Below are positions 57,714 to 64,000 of a DNA stretch of 64,000 bases, piece after piece. This DNA comes from Halobellus clavatus (lineage in GTDB: Archaea > Halobacteriota > Halobacteria > Halobacteriales > Haloferacaceae): positions 62,001-126,000 of the forward strand of contig NZ_FNPB01000003.1 in NCBI RefSeq assembly GCF_900107195.1, written 5' to 3'. Each line of letters starts with the position of its first letter. Within the stretch, counting starts at the first letter, position 1. Both the position numbers and the translations under genes were made by a program. The notes below the pieces were generated by a model, which saw only the letters and a list, made by a program, of their open reading frames with translations, searched no databases and was not told where the DNA came from.

Positions 57714-59558
57714 TTAGTAGCTCCGGATCTTCGGCTCGTAGCGTTTGTCCTCGCCCTCGAGGATGACCGGCTTGAACCAGAGTTCCGGCGAACCGCCGTT
57801 CCACGAGAGCAGCGTGTGTCGTAGCCAGTCTTGATCGTCGCGCTCCTGGTACTCTTTCCGCCAGTGCGCCCCGCGGAACTCCTCGCGAGCGAGCGCCCCG
57901 AGCGTGATCGCTTCCGCTAAGTCGATGATGTTGCGGGTCTCGATCGTGTGGAGCAGGTCGGTGTTGAACGTCCGGGACTGATCGGCGACGCCGACGTCCT
58001 CGTAGTCCTCACGGGCCTCTCGGATGTCCCGAAGCGCCTGTTTCAGACCGGCTTCCTCCCGGAAGACGTTGACGTGCTGGGTCATCGACTCCTGCACTTC
58101 CGAACGGATCTCGGCGTGGTTCCGTCCGTCCTCGTTCTCGAGAAGCGCCTCCACGCGGGCGATGGCCCGCTCTGTCGTGCGCTCGACGAGCTCTCTGGGG
58201 TCCAGGTCGGAGGCTGCGGCCCCACCGTCGGCGACTGCATCGCCGGCGCCGCCGCCGGAGACGTCGCCGGGCTCGACCGGGGTGTCGACGTCGCCGGCGT
58301 CCCACTCGCCGCGCTTGCCGGTCGGGATCTCGGCCGTCTTCATATCGCGGCCGGCGGCGTGGTGGCCCGCGCGCGCACCGAAGACGATCAGTTCGGGCAG
58401 CGCGTTCCCGCCGAGCCGGTTCGAGCCGTGAACCGACGCACACGCGCACTCGCCGGCAGCGTACAGGCCCGAGATACACGTCTCGCCGTTCTCGTCGGTC
58501 TCGATGCCGCCCATCGCGTAGTGCTGTCCGGGCTTGACGGGCATCGGTTCTTCGAGCGGATCGACGCCCTCGAAGTCCTCCGAGAGGTGGATGATGTTCT
58601 CGAGTCGGTCGACGATCCGTTCCTCGCCGAGGTGCCGCATATCGAGGTGGACGTACTCGTCTTCGATCCCGCGCCCCTCGTTGACCTCGGTGAGTTCCGC
58701 GCGGGCGACCACGTCGCGGGAGGCGAGTTCGCCGTCGTTGTTGGCGTAGCCGTACTCGAACATGAACCGCTCGCCCTCGGAGTTGTACAGGATGCCACCC
58801 TCGCCGCGGACCCCCTCGGTGATCAGCACTCCGGTGGAGGGCAGCGTCGTCGGGTGGAACTGGATGAACTCCATATCCTCGATCGGGACACCGGCGCGGT
58901 AGGCCATCGCGACGCCGTCACCGGTGTTCGCGACGGCGTTCGTCGTGTGATCGAACACCTGCCCGAGACCTCCCGTGGCGAGGATGACCCCGTCGCGGGC
59001 GCGGAAGCCCTCGATCGAACCGGACTGGATGTCGTAGCCGACGACGCCGTGGCAGTCCCGTTCTTCGGGTTCGGCCTCGTCGCTCACCGCGAGGTCGAGG
59101 ACGTACCACTCGTCGTAGACCTCGATCCCACGCTTGACCAGCTGTTCGTACATCGTGTGGAGGAGCTGGTGGCCCGTCTCTGCGCCCGCGTAGGTCGTCC
59201 GGGGGAACGAGAGGCCGCCGAACGGTCGCTGGCTGACGGTGCCGTCGTCCTCTCTGGAGAAGGCCATTCCCCAGTGCTCGAGTTGGATGACCTCCTCGGG
59301 GCTGTCCTGCGCCAGCGTCTCGATGGCCGGCGCGTCGCCCAGGTAGTCCGACCCCTTCATCGTGTCGTAGGCGTGGTCCTGCCAGGAGTCGCCCTCCCGG
59401 AGCGCCGCGTTGATCCCGCCCTCGGCCGCCCCGGTGTGACTGCGAACCGGGTGGAGCTTCGAGACGATGGCCACGTCGGCCCCTTCTTCCTGTGCCGCGA
59501 TGGCCGCTCGGAGCCCCGCGCCCCCAGCGCCCACCACGATGACGTCGTGTTCGTGCAT
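57714..59558 (-). CDS. sdhA: Succinate dehydrogenase flavoprotein subunit
   Basis: SdhA oxidises succinate with covalently bound FAD in complex II. The 614-residue protein has the FAD-binding start VIVVGAGGAGLRAAIAAQEEG, the flavinylation His in KLHPVRSHTGAAEGGINAA, the active-site Arg region around HPTTLPSTGVLITEGVRGEGG, and AGECACASVHGSNRLGGNALPE. An acidic Gly/Ala insert near residue 430-450 is a haloarchaeal feature. It is normally fourth in sdhCDBA, but here it is separated from sdhB by the inserted element. Confidence 0.97.
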   Translation of the reverse strand: MHEHDVIVVGAGGAGLRAAIAAQEEGADVAIVSKLHPVRSHTGAAEGGINAALREGDSWQDHAYDTMKGSDYLGDAPAIETLAQDSPEEVIQLEHWGMAFSREDDGTVSQRPFGGLSFPRTTYAGAETGHQLLHTMYEQLVKRGIEVYDEWYVLDLAVSDEAEPEERDCHGVVGYDIQSGSIEGFRARDGVILATGGLGQVFDHTTNAVANTGDGVAMAYRAGVPIEDMEFIQFHPTTLPSTGVLITEGVRGEGGILYNSEGERFMFEYGYANNDGELASRDVVARAELTEVNEGRGIEDEYVHLDMRHLGEERIVDRLENIIHLSEDFEGVDPLEEPMPVKPGQHYAMGGIETDENGETCISGLYAAGECACASVHGSNRLGGNALPELIVFGARAGHHAAGRDMKTAEIPTGKRGEWDAGDVDTPVEPGDVSGGGAGDAVADGGAAASDLDPRELVERTTERAIARVEALLENEDGRNHAEIRSEVQESMTQHVNVFREEAGLKQALRDIREAREDYEDVGVADQSRTFNTDLLHTIETRNIIDLAEAITLGALAREEFRGAHWRKEYQERDDQDWLRHTLLSWNGGSPELWFKPVILEGEDKRYEPKIRSY

Positions 59559-59574
59559 AGTTGATCGTAGGGTT

Positions 59575-59590
59575 ACCAGAACTTGAGGTT
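59575..59590. repeat. Attachment-site repeat, sdhA-proximal copy
   Basis: The sequence accagaacttgaggtt matches 61324-61339 at 15 of 16 bases (11 contiguous at 59580-59590). On the minus strand it would encode N-L-K-F-W and the stop TAA that follows (59573-59575), the original 3' end of sdhB. It marks the left end of the integrated element. Confidence 0.8.
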
Positions 59591-59603
59591 TGCTCTACTT
59601 GAG

Positions 59604-59613
59604 CTTAGCATAA
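59604..59613 (+). promoter_or_regulatory. TATA-like box of the integrase gene
   Basis: The sequence cttagcataa lies about 36 bases before the ATG at 59645. On the opposite strand the same AT-rich patch could also provide a promoter for sdhA, 45-55 bases from its start, now that sdhA is cut off from the sdhCDB promoter. Confidence 0.45.
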
Positions 59614-59644
59614 CCTTTTGTCTAACCGTACCAAATTGCAAAGT

Positions 59645-60892
59645 ATGTCTCGCGGTGACAATCCGGCCCATAAATACAGGGTAGAAAGAGACAGAGTAAA
59701 AGATTCCGCCTTGTCGGAGAAAGACACAAAGGCTGTATTAGAGTTTTTAGAGGCTCACCACCCTGATTTGGGAAGTAAGGAATCTCTATCCTACAACTCC
59801 TTAGAGGGATACGGACGGGCCTTACGGCTTATCGCCAAGGAATCCGACTGTGGCCTTCTGGAACACACTAACGACTCTCTCGTCTCTGTGTTTGAATCAA
59901 TGCTTGATTCGTTAGCAAATCAGACTGTCAGGCAGAGACAAGCGGGGGCTATCAAATTCTACAGGTATCACGGTGACAAGACAGAGGTAGATCCTGACGA
60001 CATTCCTCTGACGGACAAAGGTGATACGTCCGTCAATGAGCGGGATATGTTCTCCCGTGAGGAAGTGCAAAAGATGAGGGAAGCCTGTAGTAATACCCGT
60101 GATAGGTGTCTCCTCGAATTACTGCTATACACCGGCCAAAGAATCCGAGTAATCCAAACCCTCCGACTGAAAGATATCGACTTAGATGAGAATGTCTATT
60201 ACCTCAATACGGACGAATTAGGATTGAAAGGGGCCGAGAAGTCCGGTCGGAAACGTCCGTTACTCGGAGCGACAAAGGCCGTCAGAGAATGGATTAAGAA
60301 TCATCCTACAGGAGAGCCTGACGACTATCTGATTACACACCTTCCCTCTGCTACCAACACGTCCGAAAAGGGAAGCTATCTATCTTCTCCGGCGATTTGG
60401 GATAGGCTCAGACGGATAGCAGAGGAGGCAGAGGTAGACAAACCGTCTAATGCCCATAATTTCAGGCATTATTTCGTTACTGTGTGTCACCGCGAATATG
60501 ATATGGATATCAGTACGATCAAACACTTAATCGGACATAGCGCCGACTCTGTGGTAATGGAGTCTACATACTCTCATCTAACCGACGATGATCATATCCA
60601 ACACGCTAGGGAAGCCGCTCAAGGAGTCGGGAAAGATCCTGAAGAGCCTGAAGGGTCACTTACTCCTGACGTATGCCCGACTTGTGACGAAAACCTACCT
60701 CCCGCTGCTAAGGCTTGTCCGGCTTGTGGTATGGTATTCACTCCGGACGCAAAGGCGACTCAGGAGCAAATACAGGATGATATGTATGAATCGGAGGGTC
60801 AGGCACAGGGAGAAGAGGAAGAGGCTATAGACGAATTGAAGAAAGTCCTAGACGAAAACCCCGCTCTCAAAAAGCAACTCCTCGAAGATTAG
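59645..60892 (+). CDS. Tyrosine recombinase/integrase with C-terminal zinc ribbon
   Basis: The 415-residue tyrosine recombinase has a SAM-like core-binding domain (about residues 20-110) and a catalytic domain with Arg166 in YTGQRIRV, His271 and Arg274 in NAHNFRHYF, His298 in LIGHSADS and nucleophile Tyr309 in STYSHL. The catalytic set is complete. After residue 340 comes a double-Cys ribbon with C344, C347, C358 and C361 (CPTC...CPAC), then an acidic, Gln/Glu-rich tail. I chose ATG 59645; a TTG at 59618 would add nine residues. The gene is intact, unlike SSV-type integrases that are split by integration. Confidence 0.92.
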   Translation: MSRGDNPAHKYRVERDRVKDSALSEKDTKAVLEFLEAHHPDLGSKESLSYNSLEGYGRALRLIAKESDCGLLEHTNDSLVSVFESMLDSLANQTVRQRQAGAIKFYRYHGDKTEVDPDDIPLTDKGDTSVNERDMFSREEVQKMREACSNTRDRCLLELLLYTGQRIRVIQTLRLKDIDLDENVYYLNTDELGLKGAEKSGRKRPLLGATKAVREWIKNHPTGEPDDYLITHLPSATNTSEKGSYLSSPAIWDRLRRIAEEAEVDKPSNAHNFRHYFVTVCHREYDMDISTIKHLIGHSADSVVMESTYSHLTDDDHIQHAREAAQGVGKDPEEPEGSLTPDVCPTCDENLPPAAKACPACGMVFTPDAKATQEQIQDDMYESEGQAQGEEEEAIDELKKVLDENPALKKQLLED

Positions 60893-60967
60893 AAGGTAAA
60901 GACACCCTGACTGTCGTTCTCTGTCTCAGGAGTAGGTGTCACGTCCGTCTCTTCGGATCCTTTCGGC

Positions 60968-61087
60968 TCATACGATATTTCCCCCTTGAGCCTGTAGGAG
61001 CCTTTGAGCTATCCAATTAGCGGGTAGATGCGACTGCGCTACGGTCCGGAGAGACTCAAGCTCTTCGTCGGATAGGTCGACAGTCAT
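60968..61087 (-). CDS. 39-residue ORF in the integrated element
   Basis: A minus-strand frame starts MTVDLSDEELESLRTVAQSH and continues to WIAQRLLQAQGGNIV, giving an amphipathic acidic helix and an aromatic Trp-Ile stretch. A TATA-like cttattttt lies about 25-30 bases upstream of its ATG. A further 10-codon frame (MSRKDPKRRT) overlaps its stop in ATGA. It could be an excisionase or copy-control peptide, or simply unannotated junk; I see no family. Confidence 0.45.
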   Translation of the reverse strand: MTVDLSDEELESLRTVAQSHLPANWIAQRLLQAQGGNIV

Positions 61088-61136
61088 TATTTTCTCGGTC
61101 CACAGTAGCGAAAAATAAGACTGTCGCTCAGAAGAA

Positions 61137-61277
61137 ATGAACAATATAGCGGGTTTGGTAGTCCGGCCCGCTAATCCGGTCCTTAATAAACTGAAAGACG
61201 AACTCAGTAGTGACTGTAGGTGTGTCTCTGCTACTACGGGAGGTGGAGCTATCTCTTCGTCAGAGAATCGAACCTAG
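61137..61277 (+). CDS. 46-residue ORF in the integrated element, doubtful
   Basis: A plus-strand frame starts MNNIAGLVVRPANPVLNKLK and ends SSSENRT, with two cysteines (CRCV) and Gly-rich residues. A cgaaaaataag box lies about 25 bases before the ATG and is shared, back to back, with the promoter of the minus-strand ORF at 60968-61087. Coding support is only this promoter spacing and composition. Confidence 0.3.
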   Translation: MNNIAGLVVRPANPVLNKLKDELSSDCRCVSATTGGGAISSSENRT

Positions 61278-61321
61278 GTGAGATGAGCCGGGGGGTTTTC
61301 TCAGGTTATGTTAGTTTGGAA

Positions 61322-62206
61322 TCACCAAAACTTGAGGTTGTTCTTGACCGCTTCGCGCTTGAGCTCCTGGATGTGCTCGGTGAGGGGGATGTCCTTCGGA
61401 CAGACCTCCGTACAGGAGAACTGGGTCTGACAGCGCCAGACGCCGTGCTCCTGTTCGAGGATCTCCAGGCGCTGCTGTTTCATATCCTCACCTTCGCGCT
61501 CGTCCATCGTGAAGCGGTACGCCTTGTTGAGCGCGGCCGGACCGAGGTACTCGTTGTCGCCGGCGGCGATGTTGCAGGAGGACATACAGGCCCCACACCA
61601 GATGCACCGCGTCGACATCTTCACCTTCTCGCGGTTCTCTCGGCTCTGTTTCTGCTCTTCGAGTTCGCCCTCCGGCAGGTCGTTCGTCTGGAAGTACGGC
61701 TCGACGGCCTCCATCTGGTCGTAGAAGTGCTCCATATCCACGACGAGGTCCTTCACGACCTCGGCGTGCGGAAGCGGTTCGATGCGGACCGGCTCTTCGA
61801 GGTCCGAGAGTTGGGTCTTACAGCAAAGTCGTTGTTTGCCGTTGACGAACATCGCGTCCGAGCCACAGATCGCCTGCCGGCAGGAGTGCCGGAAGGTGAG
61901 ACTCGAATCGTACGTGTCGCGGGCGTACATCAGCGCGTCGAGGACGGTCATCCCCTTCTCGAAGGGGACGTGGAAGTCGTCGAAGCGCGGCTCTTTCTTC
62001 CCCGCAATCTCGGGGTCGTAGCGGAACACCTTCAGGTGGTAGGTGTCCTCGTCGTCGAGCGCCTTCTCGGCCTTCTCTGCCTGCCGCTCGGCTTCCTCGG
62101 CCCGCTCGCGTTTCTTCTGCAGGCGACGCTCTCGTGCCTGCGACGTCGGTTCGACCTCGGCGGCGGACGATTCCTCGTCGGCCTGTTCTGGGAGTTGCGT
62201 GCTCAT
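61322..62206 (-). CDS. sdhB: Succinate dehydrogenase iron-sulfur subunit
   Basis: SdhB passes electrons from FAD to quinone through three clusters. The 294-residue protein has a haloarchaeal Lys/Arg/Glu-rich N-terminal extension (residues about 28-60). The [2Fe-2S] region is HSCRQAICGSDAMF...RLCCKT, and the C-terminal clusters are in CIWCGACMSSC and CQTQFSCTEVCPKDIP. The terminal NNLKFW is now partly encoded by the integrated element. I chose the start at 62206 (MSTQLPEQA); sdhD ends 5 bases upstream. Confidence 0.97.
   Translation of the reverse strand: MSTQLPEQADEESSAAEVEPTSQARERRLQKKRERAEEAERQAEKAEKALDDEDTYHLKVFRYDPEIAGKKEPRFDDFHVPFEKGMTVLDALMYARDTYDSSLTFRHSCRQAICGSDAMFVNGKQRLCCKTQLSDLEEPVRIEPLPHAEVVKDLVVDMEHFYDQMEAVEPYFQTNDLPEGELEEQKQSRENREKVKMSTRCIWCGACMSSCNIAAGDNEYLGPAALNKAYRFTMDEREGEDMKQQRLEILEQEHGVWRCQTQFSCTEVCPKDIPLTEHIQELKREAVKNNLKFW
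61324..61339. repeat. Attachment-site repeat, sdhB-proximal copy
   Basis: The sequence accaaaacttgaggtt is the second copy of the 16-base repeat. On the minus strand it encodes the last sdhB codons N-L-K-F-W, followed by TGA at 61322-61324. The one base change (TTC to TTT, a silent Phe change) and the changed stop show that the element supplies a replacement gene end. Confidence 0.8.
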
Positions 62207-62211
62207 TGTGA

Positions 62212-62583
62212 TTAGAGTGGGACGCCTCCGGCCCACGCGAGTGCGGTTCTGACACCCTGGACGATCAAGACGGCGCTGGCGACGCCGAGGACCAACTTGG
62301 CGGCGGTCTTCTTGGTCCCGGAGATGCCCTGATTGACGAGGGCGTTGTAGACGCCGTTGACGCCGTGGAAGGTCGCCGTCAGCAGAAAGAGGATCATCAG
62401 CGAGAAGTACGTGAGTTCCTGCATCCGCCCTTGGGACATCGCGAAGGTCACCTCGTCAGCGTGGTGGACGAAGTGCAGGAGGAAGAAGTGGAAGGCTAAC
62501 ACGACCACGAGGAACGCGGCCGTGATGCGTTGCCAGAGCCACCGGCGGCCGCCGCGCTGGAACGAGGAGTATCGCTCGGCCAT
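62212..62583 (-). CDS. sdhD: Succinate dehydrogenase membrane anchor subunit
   Basis: The 123-residue protein has three membrane helices (AFLVVVLAFHFFLLHFVHH, YFSLMILFLLTATFHGVNGVYN, KLVLGVASAVLIVQGVR). Conserved His residues in the first helix could ligate haem or lie near quinone. The start ATG overlaps the sdhC stop by one base. It forms the membrane domain with SdhC. Confidence 0.93.
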   Translation of the reverse strand: MAERYSSFQRGGRRWLWQRITAAFLVVVLAFHFFLLHFVHHADEVTFAMSQGRMQELTYFSLMILFLLTATFHGVNGVYNALVNQGISGTKKTAAKLVLGVASAVLIVQGVRTALAWAGGVPL

Positions 62584-62978
62584 CAGCCGAACACCCCCGC
62601 GAGGAACGTCGGCACGCTCGCGATCACGATCGCGCCCGTCAGGAGCAGCGACGCGTAGAAGCTCTTATCCTGTGACTCGAGTCCGATGCCGAGATCGACG
62701 AACAGCAGTCGAAGTCCGTTGAGGATGTGGAAGACGGCGACGGCGAGCAGGCCGACTTCCAAGAGCCGGACGACGAGGAGACTCTCCAGCGACTGGATCG
62801 TCGTCGTGTACGCCTCCGGGCTCGTCAGCGCCGTCGACAGCACGGCGATGTGGGTGAAGAGATAGCCCACGAGCACCCAGCCCGTGAACTTGTGGAACAC
62901 CCAGGCCCACATTCCAGCCGAGAACTCCCGCCAGCGGCCGAAGTCCTCGATGAGACCCCGATTGTAAGACTGACTCAT
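62583..62978 (-). CDS. sdhC: Succinate dehydrogenase cytochrome b556-like subunit
   Basis: The 131-residue anchor subunit begins with a family-like N-terminus ([22 protein letters not shown] is the edge of the first helix region). It has three membrane helices, with a His in GYLFTHIAV and another in [12 protein letters not shown] as haem-ligand candidates. It is the first gene of sdhCDBA. The promoter is probably within the 121-base gap up to the aspartoacylase-family stop. The element insertion lies two genes downstream. Confidence 0.93.
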   Translation of the reverse strand: MSQSYNRGLIEDFGRWREFSAGMWAWVFHKFTGWVLVGYLFTHIAVLSTALTSPEAYTTTIQSLESLLVVRLLEVGLLAVAVFHILNGLRLLFVDLGIGLESQDKSFYASLLLTGAIVIASVPTFLAGVFG

Positions 62979-63099
62979 ACTCCTCTGAATCTCTGGACGG
63001 ACCCACTATAGACCTTACGTGTACGGGTCAGTGTCCAGTGGAGATGTGGGCCGGAACGCGACGGTCTCGGGCGACGTCTGGTCCGGCGATCAGGGTGGG

Positions 63100-64000
63100 T
63101 TACGAGGTGGCCTCCGTCCCGGTATCGACCGACTGCTCGCGTTCGACGACCGCCTGCACGCGGGGTTCGAGCTCGACGAGGTGACACAGCGGGTTCCCCG
63201 GGTAGACGACGGGGTTCTCGAGCACACCGACGAGGAGGCCGGTGAAGGGGGCCTCGACCGCGATGTTGTCGCTCTTGAACGGATCGGTGAGCGTACAGAT
63301 CCGCTCGCCCCTCGTCACCAGCGACCCACGTTCGGCGTGCATGTCGACGATTCCCCCCGCATCCGCGCGGATCCACGTCTTCTCGTTCCCGTCGTCGATG
63401 ACGGTTCGCCACCCCGGCCACCGGACGGTCGCGTCCGCTCGGAGTCCGTACTCCGCGAAGACGCTCTCGACGCCGTCGAGCGCCTCGTCGATCAGGCCGC
63501 GCTGGAACCGGTGCGCCTCGCCCATCTCGATCGTCACGGTGGGAACGCCGACCGCGGCGGCCTCGGTCCGGAGCATCCCGCTCGACCCGTCGCTGTCGAT
63601 GATGACTTTCGAACCGAACGCCCGCGCCAGTCTCGCGACATCGTCGTCGGACATATCCGCACGGACGTGGAGCATATTCGTCCGCCCCCGGGTAGAGGTG
63701 TGGAAGTCCAGGCCGTAATCACAGGGCTCGATGAAGTTCTCGAAGATCCTCGCGGCCATCCGTTTGGCGCTGGTGGAGTCCTCCCGACCGGGGAACGAAC
63801 GGTTCAGATCCCGATCGTAGATGGGGAGGTACCGTTGCTGTGCCAGGAACCCCGGCACGTTCAGGATTGGCAGACAGACCAGCGTGCCCGCCAGGTCGGC
63901 GAGGTCCCACTCGTGGGCCACCTCGCGAACGACTTCGATTCCGTTGAGTTCGTCCCCGTGGGCGGCCGCCGAGAGGAATATCGTCGGGCCCGAGTGTTCG
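63100..64000 (-). CDS. Succinylglutamate desuccinylase/aspartoacylase-family protein (partial)
   Basis: The frame runs off the right end, so the N-terminus is missing. The visible 300 residues start with the zinc-site motif AAAHGDELNGIEVVREV (His and Glu of H-x-x-E), followed by NVPGFLAQQRYLPIYDRDLNRSFPG and the later zinc-ligand His in YGLDFHTSTRGRTN. The C-terminal part (KTWIRADAGGIVDMHAERG...PFTGLLVGVLE) resembles a biotinyl-like barrel seen in this family. The protein deacylates an amino-acid derivative or a similar substrate. Confidence 0.88.
   Translation of the reverse strand, partial: EHSGPTIFLSAAAHGDELNGIEVVREVAHEWDLADLAGTLVCLPILNVPGFLAQQRYLPIYDRDLNRSFPGREDSTSAKRMAARIFENFIEPCDYGLDFHTSTRGRTNMLHVRADMSDDDVARLARAFGSKVIIDSDGSSGMLRTEAAAVGVPTVTIEMGEAHRFQRGLIDEALDGVESVFAEYGLRADATVRWPGWRTVIDDGNEKTWIRADAGGIVDMHAERGSLVTRGERICTLTDPFKSDNIAVEAPFTGLLVGVLENPVVYPGNPLCHLVELEPRVQAVVEREQSVDTGTEATS

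Larger units (their letters stand above)
59591..61339. mobile_element. Compact integrative element inserted at the 3' end of sdhB
   Basis: This stretch of about 1.75 kb is visibly AT-richer than the host (27 G/C of 60 bases at 59701-59760), uses codons such as AGA, AGG, ATA and TTA freely, and lies between direct repeats of the sdhB end. The only clear gene is a tyrosine recombinase. The other 430 bases hold at most two tiny ORFs and probable divergent promoters near 61105-61125. It splits the sdhCDBA operon yet restores the sdhB coding end. Confidence 0.8.

Noticed and set aside
57948..59564. 538-codon plus-strand frame opposite sdhA
   Set aside because: It mirrors the minus-strand sdhA codons. 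The translation is Val/Asp/Arg-rich with no family features, typical of antisense frames in GC-rich genes.
60588..60830. 80-codon frame inside the integrase gene
   Set aside because: It is an alternate reading frame of the intact integrase and has no promoter of its own.
61255..61285. T-arm-like stretch gaatcgaacctagg in the integrated element, suggesting a tRNA fragment
   Set aside because: Only about ten bases resemble a T arm, the stem does not pair, and no acceptor or anticodon arm could be built, so it is not a tRNA-derived att site.

Overview
The window is chromosomal DNA of a halophilic archaeon (class Halobacteria). The basis is a GC-rich sequence, strongly acidic proteins, many genes whose ATG lies about 25-30 bases after a TATA-like box (leaderless transcripts), and archaeal or haloarchaeal families: aMBF1, Lrp/AsnC regulators, DUF63 and DUF420 membrane proteins, HTR-like and KaiC-like ATPases, a 7TM histidine kinase, and haloarchaeal SdhCDBA. 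I cannot name the genus from sequence alone.

Layout. 0-9.6 kb: peroxiredoxin, asd, a biotin carboxylase-BCCP fusion followed by birA, an inositol-phosphatase-family protein, an Lrp regulator, DUF63 and a double-domain KaiC-like ATPase. 9.9-19.5 kb: a YcaO protein divergent from a TbsP-like regulator, then glyA, folD, a HAD hydrolase, AlaX, aMBF1, tRNA-Leu(GAG), DUF420 and a MoaD-like protein. 19.5-27.2 kb: purF, dnaK, an alpha/beta hydrolase, an amidohydrolase and an HD phosphohydrolase. 27.2-37.5 kb: a signalling block (two histidine kinases, cupin, HTR-like protein), a VOC protein, and an amino-acid permease/TrkA-N operon divergent from an Lrp regulator with a strong palindromic operator between them. 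37.8-46 kb: the branched-chain amino-acid cluster leuA-ilvB-ilvN-ilvC-leuC-leuD-leuB. 46.2-49.1 kb: ptsH-ptsI convergent with a class I aldolase. 49.9-56.7 kb: a dipeptide-type ABC transporter operon. 57.1-63 kb: a small HTH protein, a tRNA-like gene and the succinate dehydrogenase operon sdhC-sdhD-sdhB-sdhA. 63.1 kb to the end: an aspartoacylase-family gene that runs off the window.

Most notable observations. (1) A compact AT-rich element of about 1.75 kb, carrying one tyrosine recombinase and at most two tiny ORFs, is inserted at the 3' end of sdhB, splitting the sdh operon. It is flanked by 16-bp direct repeats (15/16 identical), and the element resupplies the last codons and stop of sdhB. 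(2) leuA has no usable start in its own frame. A leaderless ATG lies upstream in another frame, so a +1 shift (mutation, sequence error or programmed frameshift) is needed. Upstream is a 10-bp hairpin plus T-tract resembling an attenuator, and a separate 43-codon ORF with Ile-Ile-Val near its end precedes ilvB. (3) Two 78-bp inverted-repeat elements share the same stem and flanks, but their loops are in opposite relative orientation. (4) A tRNA-like gene has sound acceptor, D and T signatures but a non-standard middle with a 21-nt perfect hairpin.
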